Shown here: positions 1 through 5,219 of the stretch, piece by piece
How the letters are laid out: each line of letters opens with the position of its first letter
Position numbering within the stretch: the stretch's first letter is position 1
Program-made: the position numbers and the translations under genes
Assembly: GCA_023140455.1 (NCBI GenBank)
Contig: JAGLLQ010000091.1
Coordinates: 1-5,219 of the forward strand
Direction of reading: 5' to 3'
Source: Desulfobacteraceae bacterium
GTDB taxonomy: Bacteria > Desulfobacterota > Desulfobacteria > Desulfobacterales > Desulfobacteraceae
Length of the DNA stretch: 5,219 bases
The notes under the pieces: model-generated
Told to the model about the DNA's origin: nothing
The model's database searches: none
The model's input: only the letters and a program-made list of their open reading frames with translations

Positions 1-2051
1 CCCATTGAACCCCTGGCAGTTGCACGGACATCATTTTCATTAAATCTTATTACCTTGCCACCGTCTGACCCTAAAATAATATCATCATTTCCATTGGTAA
101 TGCGTGCAGCAATCAGCTCGTCACCTTCAGCAAGTTTAATGCCTATAAGACCTCCTGCTCTCGGTCTTGAATAAGACATAAGCTCTGTCTTTTTTACCCT
201 GCCTTTTTTTGTAGCCATAACGACAAACCGATCTTCTATAAATTCAGGAACAACAAGAACTGTGGCAAGTTTTTCTCCTTCATCAAAATTTAAAATATTT
301 ACAATTGCTTTTCCAAGACTTGATCTTCCGGCAATGGGCAGTTCAAAAACTTTTGACTGATAAACCTTACCCATATTTGTAATAAACATAAAAGTATAAT
401 GGGTTGATGATACAAAAAGATGTTCAACATAATCATCATCTTTTGTAGCCATTGCCATTTTACCTTTGCCGCCGCGATGCTGCTTTGAATAAAGAGTAAT
501 TGGATTCCGTTTAATGTAACCACTTTTAGTTATGGTAACGACCATATCCTCTTCAGCAATCAGGTCTGCAAGATTGATGTCATCAACTGCATCTATAATT
601 TCAGTACGTCTTTCATCACCAAACTCATCTTTAAGCTCTACAAGTTCATCTTTAATAATTCCTTTTACAATTTCTGAGCTTGCAAGAATTTCTTTATACC
701 ATGTTATATCTTTTAAAAGAGCTGCATATTCCTGATCTATTTTTTCCCGTTCAAGACCTGTAAGCTTTTGAAGTCGCATGTCAAGTATCGCCTGGGCCTG
801 AATTTTAGATAATTCAAATTTTTCTATCAAGGCTATTCTTGCTTCTTCAGGTGATTTAGAAGCCCGGATCAGTTTTACAACTTCATCCAGATTACTCAAA
901 GCTATAATAAGACCTTCTAAAATATGAGCTCTTTGTTCAGCTTTGTTTAAATCAAAGATAGTTCTTCTTGTGATTACATTTTTCCTATGCTCAATAAAAT
1001 GTTCAAGAATCCCTTTCAAAGTCAAAAGTTCTGGTCTGTCATTAACAACTGCAAGGAAAATTATTCCAAAGCTTGACTGCATGCTTGTATGTTTGTAAAG
1101 CTGATTTATTACAACCTCAGCAATCTGATTCTTCTTAAGACCGATTGCCATGCGCATGCCCTGGCGGTCTGATTCATCTCTTACATAAGAAACACCTTCA
1201 ATTGTTTTTTCTCTTACTAAAGCTGCAATTTTCTCAACCAGCCTCGCTTTATTAACCTGATATGGAAGCTCGGTTACAACAATGGTTTCCTGCTTTGTCT
1301 TTTTATTCTCTTCAACTTCAAGTCTTGCCCGCATGCGGATAACACCTCTTCCAGTGGTATACGCGTCAACAATCCCTTGCCGTCCTGAGATAAAACCATA
1401 TGTTGGAAAATCAGGACCTGGAATATATTCCATCAATTGAACAACATCAAGATCAGGGTTTTCAAGCAAAGCAATTATTCCATCAACAACTTCACTTAAA
1501 TTATGGGGTGGAATATTGGTAGTCATTCCAACAGCAATTCCAGATGACCCATTTACAAGCAAGGCTGGAAATTTTGTCGGGAAAACAACCGGTTCTTCCA
1601 GAGTTTCATCATAATTTGGTACAAATTCAACAGTCTCTTTTTCAAGATCAGCCAGCATTTCATGGGCAAGCTTTTTCATCCTGACTTCTGTATATCTCAT
1701 GGCAGCAGCAGAATCACCATCAACAGAACCAAAGTTTCCCTGTCCTTCCACAAGAATATATCTTAACGAAAACTCCTGAGCCATTCTGACTATTGTATTA
1801 TAAACAGCTGAATCACCATGGGGATGATACTTACCAATCACATCACCCACAATACGTGCGGATTTTTTAGGCGGCTTATTATAATCATTTCTTAACTGCT
1901 GCATTGCAAAAAGAGCTCGCCTGTGAACCGGTTTCAAACCATCTCTAACGTCAGGAAGCGCTCTTCCTATAATTACACTCATTGCATATTCGAGATAGGA
2001 TTGCTGCATCTCTGTCTCAATATTTATATGATACTCTCCGTTACTTACCAT
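1..2051 (-). CDS. gyrA: DNA gyrase subunit A, C-terminus cut by the window edge
   Basis: This is the breakage-reunion subunit of the A2B2 type II topoisomerase that introduces negative supercoils using ATP bound by GyrB. The frame is open from the ATG at 2051 to base 1, giving 683 codons; family members have about 800-875, so the last C-terminal blades are missing. Visible landmarks: the N-terminal block around residues 17-50 ([27 protein letters not shown]), the helix-turn-helix/QRDR segment [10 protein letters not shown] at 76-85, catalytic Arg119-Tyr120 (AMRYTE), the DNA-wedging Ile172, the coiled-coil and C-gate region at about 340-490, and the GyrA box QHRGGKG at 524-530, which separates GyrA from ParC. 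Numbering runs two behind E. coli. The residue matching E. coli Asp87 is Asn85. An in-frame TAG two codons upstream fixes the start at or after 2051. A GGAG lies 11 nt upstream of the ATG. The gene follows the permease by 22 nt, so co-transcription is likely. Confidence 0.97.
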   Translation of the reverse strand, partial: MVSNGEYHINIETEMQQSYLEYAMSVIIGRALPDVRDGLKPVHRRALFAMQQLRNDYNKPPKKSARIVGDVIGKYHPHGDSAVYNTIVRMAQEFSLRYILVEGQGNFGSVDGDSAAAMRYTEVRMKKLAHEMLADLEKETVEFVPNYDETLEEPVVFPTKFPALLVNGSSGIAVGMTTNIPPHNLSEVVDGIIALLENPDLDVVQLMEYIPGPDFPTYGFISGRQGIVDAYTTGRGVIRMRARLEVEENKKTKQETIVVTELPYQVNKARLVEKIAALVREKTIEGVSYVRDESDRQGMRMAIGLKKNQIAEVVINQLYKHTSMQSSFGIIFLAVVNDRPELLTLKGILEHFIEHRKNVITRRTIFDLNKAEQRAHILEGLIIALSNLDEVVKLIRASKSPEEARIALIEKFELSKIQAQAILDMRLQKLTGLEREKIDQEYAALLKDITWYKEILASSEIVKGIIKDELVELKDEFGDERRTEIIDAVDDINLADLIAEEDMVVTITKSGYIKRNPITLYSKQHRGGKGKMAMATKDDDYVEHLFVSSTHYTFMFITNMGKVYQSKVFELPIAGRSSLGKAIVNILNFDEGEKLATVLVVPEFIEDRFVVMATKKGRVKKTELMSYSRPRAGGLIGIKLAEGDELIAARITNGNDDIILGSDGGKVIRFNENDVRATARGSM

Positions 2052-2062
2052 TAACTATAAGG

Positions 2063-2068
2063 CTCCAG
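2063..2068 (-). promoter_or_regulatory. Probable ribosome binding site of gyrA
   Basis: CTGGAG on the minus strand lies in the 22-nt gap between the permease stop and the gyrA ATG. The 11-nt spacing is longer than usual. No promoter is visible in so short a gap, so gyrA probably depends on upstream transcription, or on a promoter inside the permease gene. Confidence 0.5.
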
Positions 2069-2073
2069 TTGTT

Positions 2074-3183
2074 TTATTTCTTATTATTCACCTTATCAGG
2101 TTCTATTAACACCTGATAATTAGCAAAATAAATCTCAGATAATGTAAAAAATAAAGTTATTATTAAAGGACCATAAATAATCCCAAGCATACCATAAATT
2201 TTAAGCCCGCCAATTATTGCAAAAAAAACAATAAGAGGATGCATACTTACTCGATCACCAACCACTTTGGGTTTAAATAAATATTCAATAGTCCAGGAGA
2301 GAACTCCATAAAAAATGATTACAAATATCCCGGCAATCACTCGTTCCTGAAGTATTAACAAAATACCGGTAGGTACCAATACAAGCCCGATACCCACAAT
2401 GGGCAAAAAGGCAAGAAAGCCCATGATAACACCCCATAAAAATGGGGAGTTCAGCCCAAGCATCATAAACATTGCGCCACCGATAAAGCCCTGGATAAGA
2501 CCACCCAGTCCATTACCTAAAAGGACCGCTCCTGCCATATCCATAAACTTATTTAATAGTTTTTCATTATCCTTATCCGGAAGAGGAGAAAGGTCATTGA
2601 TAAACTTAATTACCTTGTTATTATCCATTAAAGAATAAAAAACTATGACAAGCATAAAACAAAAATAAAAAATAAACTTAAGAAGGTTAGATGCTATAAA
2701 CCTTGCTTGTTCAAACAGAAAGAATCCTACTGTTTTTCCAAGTTCTGATATCGGTTCTATCAAATCATCAAAAGTTAATTGTTGCTCAATCCCGGTATAG
2801 GCAATCAGCTGGTTTAACCTTTCAAGTAACTGAGTATTATAAAGCAATTTTTTCAGATAATCACTGAAAACAGCATCTTTGCCCATAATATATAAGTCAA
2901 ATGCCTCTTTCGAAACAACACCTATAAAAAACAAGACTGGAATCAATACTATAAAAAATATGAAAACACAGATGACAAGAGAAGCTATTGCAGGCTTTAT
3001 TTTTTTTGATAATAGTTTATAAAAACTATGGAAAATCCCGGCGCAGACTATTCCGAGTATAATGATAGAGAAGAACGGTGCAATAACTTTCCATGTAAAA
3101 AACAATGAAACAGAAAAAAGCACCAGAAAAAAAATAAAAACATCTCTTTCTGAAGTATTTTGCCCCAAATTATCACCGATCAA
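2074..3183 (-). CDS. AI-2E family (PerM/TqsA-like) membrane permease
   Basis: This is an inner-membrane protein of the AI-2E transporter family (PF01594). Members include E. coli TqsA (autoinducer-2 export), PerM and YdiK, and some Na+/H+ antiporters, so the substrate cannot be read from sequence. At 369 residues it has the usual length. Hydrophobic segments lie near 15-52 (two), 66-90, 160-185, 217-243, 247-276 (probably two), 281-300 and 315-347. A polar stretch of about 70 residues at 91-160 is typical of the family. Family signatures are the Gly-rich run LLGNGLGGLIQGFIGG at 221-236, the FLPIVGIG turn at 259-266, and the C-terminal block with PKVVG (305-309), HPL (315-317), GGLKIYG (325-331) and GPLI (338-341). 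The frame opens at a TTG at 3183, since no ATG is available nearby; an in-frame TGA lies seven codons upstream. A second TTG at 3168, with GGTGA four bases before it, is an equally plausible start and gives 364 residues. The function call is firm at family level only. Confidence 0.9.
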   Translation of the reverse strand: MIGDNLGQNTSERDVFIFFLVLFSVSLFFTWKVIAPFFSIIILGIVCAGIFHSFYKLLSKKIKPAIASLVICVFIFFIVLIPVLFFIGVVSKEAFDLYIMGKDAVFSDYLKKLLYNTQLLERLNQLIAYTGIEQQLTFDDLIEPISELGKTVGFFLFEQARFIASNLLKFIFYFCFMLVIVFYSLMDNNKVIKFINDLSPLPDKDNEKLLNKFMDMAGAVLLGNGLGGLIQGFIGGAMFMMLGLNSPFLWGVIMGFLAFLPIVGIGLVLVPTGILLILQERVIAGIFVIIFYGVLSWTIEYLFKPKVVGDRVSMHPLIVFFAIIGGLKIYGMLGIIYGPLIITLFFTLSEIYFANYQVLIEPDKVNNKK

Positions 3184-3190
3184 TCCCTGG

Positions 3191-3346
3191 TTAATTCCTG
3201 ATCAATCCCAGAGCAGCAAGAAGTAAAAGAATCTCAAAAATTATAACTTGAGTATAACTTCCAAAAAAATGAAAAACAATTCCACCGCCAACTATTGCCG
3301 GTACTGCAGTATATATTAAAACAGCCAATTTCCTTGGAATATCCAT
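3191..3346 (-). CDS. Small two-helix membrane protein, 51 residues, function unknown
   Basis: This short minus-strand frame runs from an ATG at 3346 to a TAA at 3191-3193. It begins MDIPRKLAVLIYTAV and ends LLLLAALGLIRN. Two hydrophobic stretches, about residues 7-25 (with a GGG inside) and 32-48, flank a short turn holding HFFGSYTQ. A basic Arg5-Lys6 precedes the first helix, and the charge pattern suggests a small inner-membrane hairpin protein. GGAG stands 10 nt upstream of the ATG. The stop lies 7 nt before the permease TTG, so translational coupling is likely and a partner or accessory role for the permease is conceivable. I do not recognise the family. The reasons for calling it a gene are its ribosome binding site, its fit in the operon, its coherent hydrophobic pattern and the lack of any other gene here. 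Confidence 0.7.
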   Translation of the reverse strand: MDIPRKLAVLIYTAVPAIVGGGIVFHFFGSYTQVIIFEILLLLAALGLIRN

Positions 3347-3356
3347 AATAAAAACA

Positions 3357-3361
3357 CTCCG
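3357..3361 (-). promoter_or_regulatory. Ribosome binding site of the small membrane protein
   Basis: CGGAG on the minus strand lies 10 nt before the ATG at 3346, with an AT-rich spacer. It supports this ATG as the true start and is the main translational signal of the putative operon head. Confidence 0.5.
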
Positions 3362-3369
3362 TTACGTTA

Positions 3370-3400
3370 ATTATCTAAATATTAAAATCACTTATCCCAA
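3370..3400 (-). promoter_or_regulatory. Candidate sigma-70-type promoter for the small ORF-permease-gyrA operon
   Basis: On the minus strand TTGGGA (3395-3400, four of six matches to TTGACA) is followed by GATAAT (3370-3375, five of six matches to TATAAT). The 19-nt spacer is longer than the preferred 17. It lies 24 nt before the ATG at 3346, a suitable place for the operon promoter. The region is so AT-rich that chance matches are likely. Confidence 0.25.
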
Positions 3401-3418
3401 AACATACTATTATTATCA

Positions 3419-3444
3419 TTTATCTTTATCTAAGTAAAGATAAA
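3419..3444. other. AT-rich 10-bp dyad upstream of the operon
   Basis: TTTATCTTTA (3419-3428) and TAAAGATAAA (3435-3444) form a perfect 10-bp inverted repeat around a 6-nt centre, TCTAAG. It sits just upstream of the candidate promoter at 3370-3400. It could be an operator-like site or a weak hairpin. It has almost no G-C pairs, so it is a poor terminator. No regulator can be named. Confidence 0.35.
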
Positions 3445-3505
3445 ATCTTACCATCTGCATATTCCATAAGCCAATCTCAAACCGAAACATAACATATTTT
3501 GATAC

Positions 3506-3628
3506 ATTGGTATAACCCATGCCTGAGCCCGACTACCTTTTCCTCCACCACTTAAACATTTTTTTGAAATACAAAAAAATTAATAAGCGAATGCTTTGGA
3601 AAAGATGACCGGACTCAGGCATCAGTCG
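3506..3628 (-). repeat. Hairpin element copy H1 (sense on the minus strand)
   Basis: The core at 3519-3622 is a long imperfect palindrome. The arms 3519-3543 and 3598-3622 pair over 25 positions, and 9-bp perfect arms at 3558-3566 and 3572-3580 close an apical stem with a 5-nt loop. The arms differ at five positions. Four of these become G-U pairs and one a mismatch when the minus strand is read as RNA. Read on the minus strand, the element begins CGACTGATGCCTGAG and ends TCAGGCATGGGTTA, then three bases and CAAT. The same framework appears on the plus strand at 3753-3873. It lies upstream of the operon promoter candidate and ends about 84 bp before the 10-bp dyad at 3419-3444. No protein-coding role is convincing. 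Confidence 0.8.
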
Positions 3629-3722
3629 GCCAGGCAATTTAACAATTTTCATGCCACTGAATACTTGTATCTGAAAATTTAGCTTATATCCATGCTTGTC
3701 AAACAAGGCAAGTGACACTAAT

Positions 3723-3740
3723 AGGAGGGGACTGTTTATG
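3723..3740 (+). promoter_or_regulatory. Strong Shine-Dalgarno-like AGGAGG with ATG in the element centre
   Basis: AGGAGG (3723-3728) is followed after 9 nt by ATG (3738-3740) on the plus strand, the best ribosome binding site match I see in the window. The ATG opens a frame whose start, MNLFQRLMPGSD, runs into H2. The frame stays open to 4190, but beyond 3924 it is only the antisense of the phosphodiesterase. I do not call a gene. The site may be a real translation start of a short peptide or a chance purine run. Confidence 0.3.
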
Positions 3741-3752
3741 AATTTGTTTCAA

Positions 3753-3873
3753 CGGCTAATGCCTGGGTCTGATTGTCTTTCTTTGAACATTTGCTTGTTA
3801 TTTTTGGGCATGCCCAAAAATGTTCAAGCCGTGAAAAGAAAGATAATCAGATTCAGGTATGGGTTAGGTCAAT
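3753..3873 (+). repeat. Hairpin element copy H2 (sense on the plus strand)
   Basis: The core at 3759-3860 folds into a 26-bp outer stem (3759-3784 with 3835-3860). Inside it are a short GCTTG/CAAGC stem and an apical perfect palindrome, TTTTTGGGCATGCCCAAAAA (3801-3820). The outer arms differ at four positions, and all four are G-U pairs when the plus strand is RNA, but C-A mismatches on the other strand. The element begins CGGCTAATGCCTGGG and ends TTCAGGTATGGGTTA, then three bases and CAAT, matching H1 in order and spacing. By hand alignment the two copies agree at roughly 70% of positions. It lies 50 bp beyond the phosphodiesterase stop codon. Confidence 0.8.
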
Positions 3874-3923
3874 ATAATAAATCATGTAGTAGTTCGATGC
3901 TTTTATGGCAAATATTCAGCTTA

Positions 3924-4394
3924 TCATTTCAGCTTGATAATTTCAGCATAGATATCATTTGCATCAACATGCAGGAAAGCTACAGTTGGACTGTTTTGAT
4001 GCTTTGGAAATGTTACACTTCCAGGGTTGAGATAAAGCACATTATTTTTTTTTTCAATCAAAGGGATATGTGTATGCCCGGTAATAACAACATTAAAGCC
4101 CTTTTCATCAGGTTCTATATCCAGCATATGGGGTATATGCAATACATAGATAAGTGCTTTCCCAAATTTAACAGACTCTGTTGCATTTAATTGTGTGCTA
4201 AGTTCTCCAAAATCCATATTCCCTTTAACAGCAGTTACAGGAGCTATTTTTGTAAGATTTTCAAGAACACCCGCCCCACATACATCACCGGCATGGATAA
4301 TATGATCAACTCCTTTAAAAACACTTAAAATCTTTGGATGCATCTTTCCATGTGTGTCAGAGACCACGCCAATTTTATATTTGTTTTTATTCAT
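3924..4394 (-). CDS. YfcE/MJ0936-type metallophosphoesterase
   Basis: This is a complete cytoplasmic calcineurin-like phosphodiesterase of the YfcE family (Metallophos_2, TIGR00040-type), 156 residues, the normal size. These enzymes use a dinuclear Mn/Ni/Mg centre to hydrolyse phosphodiesters such as bis-pNPP or 2',3'-cyclic nucleotides in vitro; the physiological substrate is generally unknown. Metal-binding motifs appear in order: SDTHG (12-16, Asp13 and His15), HAGD (34-37, Asp37), GNMD (58-61, Asn59), His86 in YVLHIPHMLD, and GHTH (106-109, His107 and His109). The closing LNPGS is at 122-126. The HIPH at 86-89 replaces the HGH of E. coli YfcE, but the His is kept. The ATG at 4394 is required because motif I begins only 11 residues later; the ribosome binding site is weak (TGAG, 11 nt away). 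The gene stands alone after a terminator dyad. Confidence 0.93.
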   Translation of the reverse strand: MNKNKYKIGVVSDTHGKMHPKILSVFKGVDHIIHAGDVCGAGVLENLTKIAPVTAVKGNMDFGELSTQLNATESVKFGKALIYVLHIPHMLDIEPDEKGFNVVITGHTHIPLIEKKNNVLYLNPGSVTFPKHQNSPTVAFLHVDANDIYAEIIKLK

Positions 4395-4416
4395 TTATTT
4401 TAGTTCTCAACAGCCA

Positions 4417-4452
4417 GTTTGTATTATTCCAAATAAGAACAGCTGCTTACAA
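4417..4452 (-). promoter_or_regulatory. Weak candidate promoter for the phosphodiesterase gene
   Basis: On the minus strand TTGTAA (four of six matches to TTGACA) is followed after 18 nt by AATAAT (five of six to TATAAT), within the 112-bp gap between thiolase and phosphodiesterase. The -35 part overlaps the terminator dyad. It is plausible because the terminator makes an own promoter likely, but it rests on short AT-rich matches. Confidence 0.25.
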
Positions 4453-4476
4453 ACCATCAAGCAAGCAGCTGTTCTT
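4435..4476 (-). terminator. Intrinsic terminator after the thiolase gene
   Basis: AAGAACAGCTGCTT and AAGCAGCTGTTCTT form a perfect 14-bp stem (4435-4448 with 4463-4476) around a 14-nt loop. On the minus strand the stem ends in TTCTTATTT, a broken T tract. It begins 30 nt after the thiolase stop codon. Six of the 14 pairs are G-C. The dyad is nearly symmetric and is followed by T-rich sequence on the plus strand too, but no plus-strand gene ends here. Confidence 0.75.
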
Positions 4477-4506
4477 TATAAAACTTAGGATTAATTTATT
4501 ATAAAG

Positions 4507-5219
4507 TTATCTTTCAAGCACCATTGCCATTCCCATGCCGCCGCCTATGCACATGGTAATAAGCCCGGTTGAATATCCTTTTCTTTTCATCTGATTGACC
4601 GCTGTTACTACCTGTCTTGCACCGGTACATCCAATGGGATGACCTAAAGATATTCCGCTTCCAAGTTCATTAGGTTTTTCAACATCAATGTTAAGCTCTT
4701 TCATACATCCTATTGCCTGGGATGCAAACGCTTCGTTGAGTTCAAAAAGATCAATATCATTAATTGTCATGGAAGTCTGTTTTAATACTTTTTTTACAGC
4801 AGGAACAACTCCTAATCCCATATATGCAGGGTCAAGTCCACCTGAAGCAAATCCTTTTACTTTTGCAAGTTTTTCAAGCCCTAACTCATCTGCTTTTTCT
4901 TCAGTCATTAAAAGCACAGCTGCTGCTGCATCATTAATACCTGAAGCATTACCCGCTGTTACACTTCCATCTTTCTTAAATGCAGGTCTAAGCTTACCAA
5001 GCTTTTCCATACTTGTGTCCATGGGACGTTCATCTTTGTCAACAATTACTTCTTTCCTTCGTGAAATAAATGAAACAGGAACGATCTCTTCAGCAAAAGT
5101 ACCATCATTGACTGCTGCAAAAGCTCTCTGATGACTCAACAGAGCAAGTTTATCCTGATCTTCTCTTGAGATACCATACTTATCAGCAATATTCTCAGCA
5201 GTCAGTCCCATGTGATATC
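4507..5219 (-). CDS. Acetyl-CoA acetyltransferase-type thiolase, N-terminus outside the window
   Basis: This thiolase-family enzyme probably interconverts two acetyl-CoA and acetoacetyl-CoA, or cleaves 3-ketoacyl-CoA in beta-oxidation. About 236 residues are visible of the usual 390 or so. The missing part includes the N-terminal acyl-accepting Cys, so activity cannot be fully checked. The fragment starts YHMGLTAENIADKYGIS, matching the HMGxTAEN block of AtoB-like enzymes. Counting from that Met as 1, it shows RPAF (75-78), TAGNASGIND (85-94), the NEAFA loop with Asn159, the catalytic His191 in GHPIG and the catalytic Cys221 in CIGGG. The usual GGAIALGHP is GSGISLGHP here. The frame is open to the window edge, so the internal Met is not the start. 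The stop TAA at 4507-4509 is followed by the terminator dyad. Chain-length specificity cannot be decided from this part, so no gene symbol is given. Confidence 0.95.
   Translation of the reverse strand, partial: YHMGLTAENIADKYGISREDQDKLALLSHQRAFAAVNDGTFAEEIVPVSFISRRKEVIVDKDERPMDTSMEKLGKLRPAFKKDGSVTAGNASGINDAAAAVLLMTEEKADELGLEKLAKVKGFASGGLDPAYMGLGVVPAVKKVLKQTSMTINDIDLFELNEAFASQAIGCMKELNIDVEKPNELGSGISLGHPIGCTGARQVVTAVNQMKRKGYSTGLITMCIGGGMGMAMVLER

Larger units (their letters stand above)
3505..3874. mobile_element. Possible 370-bp MITE-like composite with hairpin-bearing inverted ends
   Basis: H1 and H2 are in opposite orientation with their conserved tails outward. The left end therefore reads ATTGGTATAACCCATGCCTG, and the right end, read inward from the other strand, reads ATTGACCTAACCCATACCTG. 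This is the arrangement of terminal inverted repeats. A TA dinucleotide abuts both ends (3503-3504 and 3875-3876), as expected for IS630/Tc1-type insertion but easily met by chance in AT-rich DNA. The 124-bp centre encodes no transposase, so any movement would need an enzyme in trans. The alternative is two independently inserted or locally duplicated palindromic repeats, like a BIME pair. Confidence 0.35.

Noticed and set aside
2399..2638. Plus-strand frame of 79 codons
   Set aside because: It is a shadow of the permease gene on the opposite strand, with no ribosome binding site and no plausible protein character.
3533..3718. Minus-strand frame of 61 codons
   Set aside because: It is mostly the H1 palindrome read through. 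Its GTG start has no good ribosome binding site and the stop falls inside the 3' arm. It is treated as part of the repeat.
3750..3869. Integron attC site, suggested by the long palindrome and GTTAGGT just after H2
   Set aside because: H1 has GTTATAC, which breaks GTTRRRY. Neither copy has the matching RYYYAAC in register on the other side, and a 25-26 bp uninterrupted outer stem is unlike attC boxes and spacers.
3505..3874. CRISPR array or tandem repeat
   Set aside because: There are only two copies, inverted rather than direct, with no regular spacers or cas genes.
3921..3940. TTATCA...TGATAA dyad at the phosphodiesterase stop as a terminator
   Set aside because: There are only six A/T-rich pairs with no following T run, and it overlaps the end of the coding region, so it is too weak to call.
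4129..4140. Missing HGH motif in the phosphodiesterase as sign of inactivation
   Set aside because: The metal-binding His is kept in LHIPHMLD, and from memory related family members also have LHxxxxLDLDP in place of HGH. All other metal ligands are intact.
3696..4190. Plus-strand frame of 164 codons
   Set aside because: More than half is antisense to the clearly real phosphodiesterase, and the rest translates the H2 hairpin. Its composition is not protein-like, with no recognisable domain. Only the AGGAGG-ATG start is kept as a curiosity.
4688..5131. Plus-strand frame of 147 codons
   Set aside because: It is antisense to the thiolase; the Ser/Pro-rich composition is typical of reverse-complemented coding sequence.

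Overview
The window looks like part of the chromosome of an AT-rich (by eye below 40% GC) Gram-negative bacterium. The forms of GyrA, YfcE-like phosphodiesterase and thiolase seen here suggest a Desulfobacterota (delta-proteobacterial, Desulfobacterales-like) sulfate reducer. That placement comes from recognising protein style only and was not tested. Every convincing gene lies on the minus strand, so the genes run from right to left.

Right end (4507-5219): the C-terminal 60% of an acetyl-CoA acetyltransferase-type thiolase, cut by the window edge. It is closed by a strong 14-bp terminator dyad at 4435-4476. Next comes a complete YfcE/MJ0936-type metallophosphoesterase (3924-4394).

Middle (3347-3923): 577 bp with no convincing gene, but not featureless. 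It holds two related hairpin elements of about 120 nt in opposite orientation, H1 sense-minus at 3506-3628 and H2 sense-plus at 3753-3873. Each forms a 25-26 bp outer stem and an AT-rich apical stem. The two copies differ at many positions, yet most stem pairs are kept by compensatory or G-U changes, and the G-U bias agrees with the sense orientation. The pair may form one roughly 370-bp non-autonomous mobile element with ends of the form ATTG...TAACCCAT. This is the most unusual part of the window.

Left half (1-3346): a probable three-gene operon. It starts with a previously unlisted 51-residue two-helix membrane protein (3191-3346). Seven bases later comes an AI-2E-family (PerM/TqsA-like) permease with a probable TTG start (2074-3183). 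After 22 more bases comes gyrA (start at 2051), which runs off the left edge after 683 codons. GyrA carries all catalytic landmarks and the GyrA box, but has Asn where E. coli has the quinolone-determining Asp87.

The genes have no obvious shared pathway: DNA supercoiling, an export-type membrane protein, a metallophosphoesterase and acyl-CoA metabolism. The tight spacing suggests that only the three genes from 3346 to the left edge are co-transcribed.
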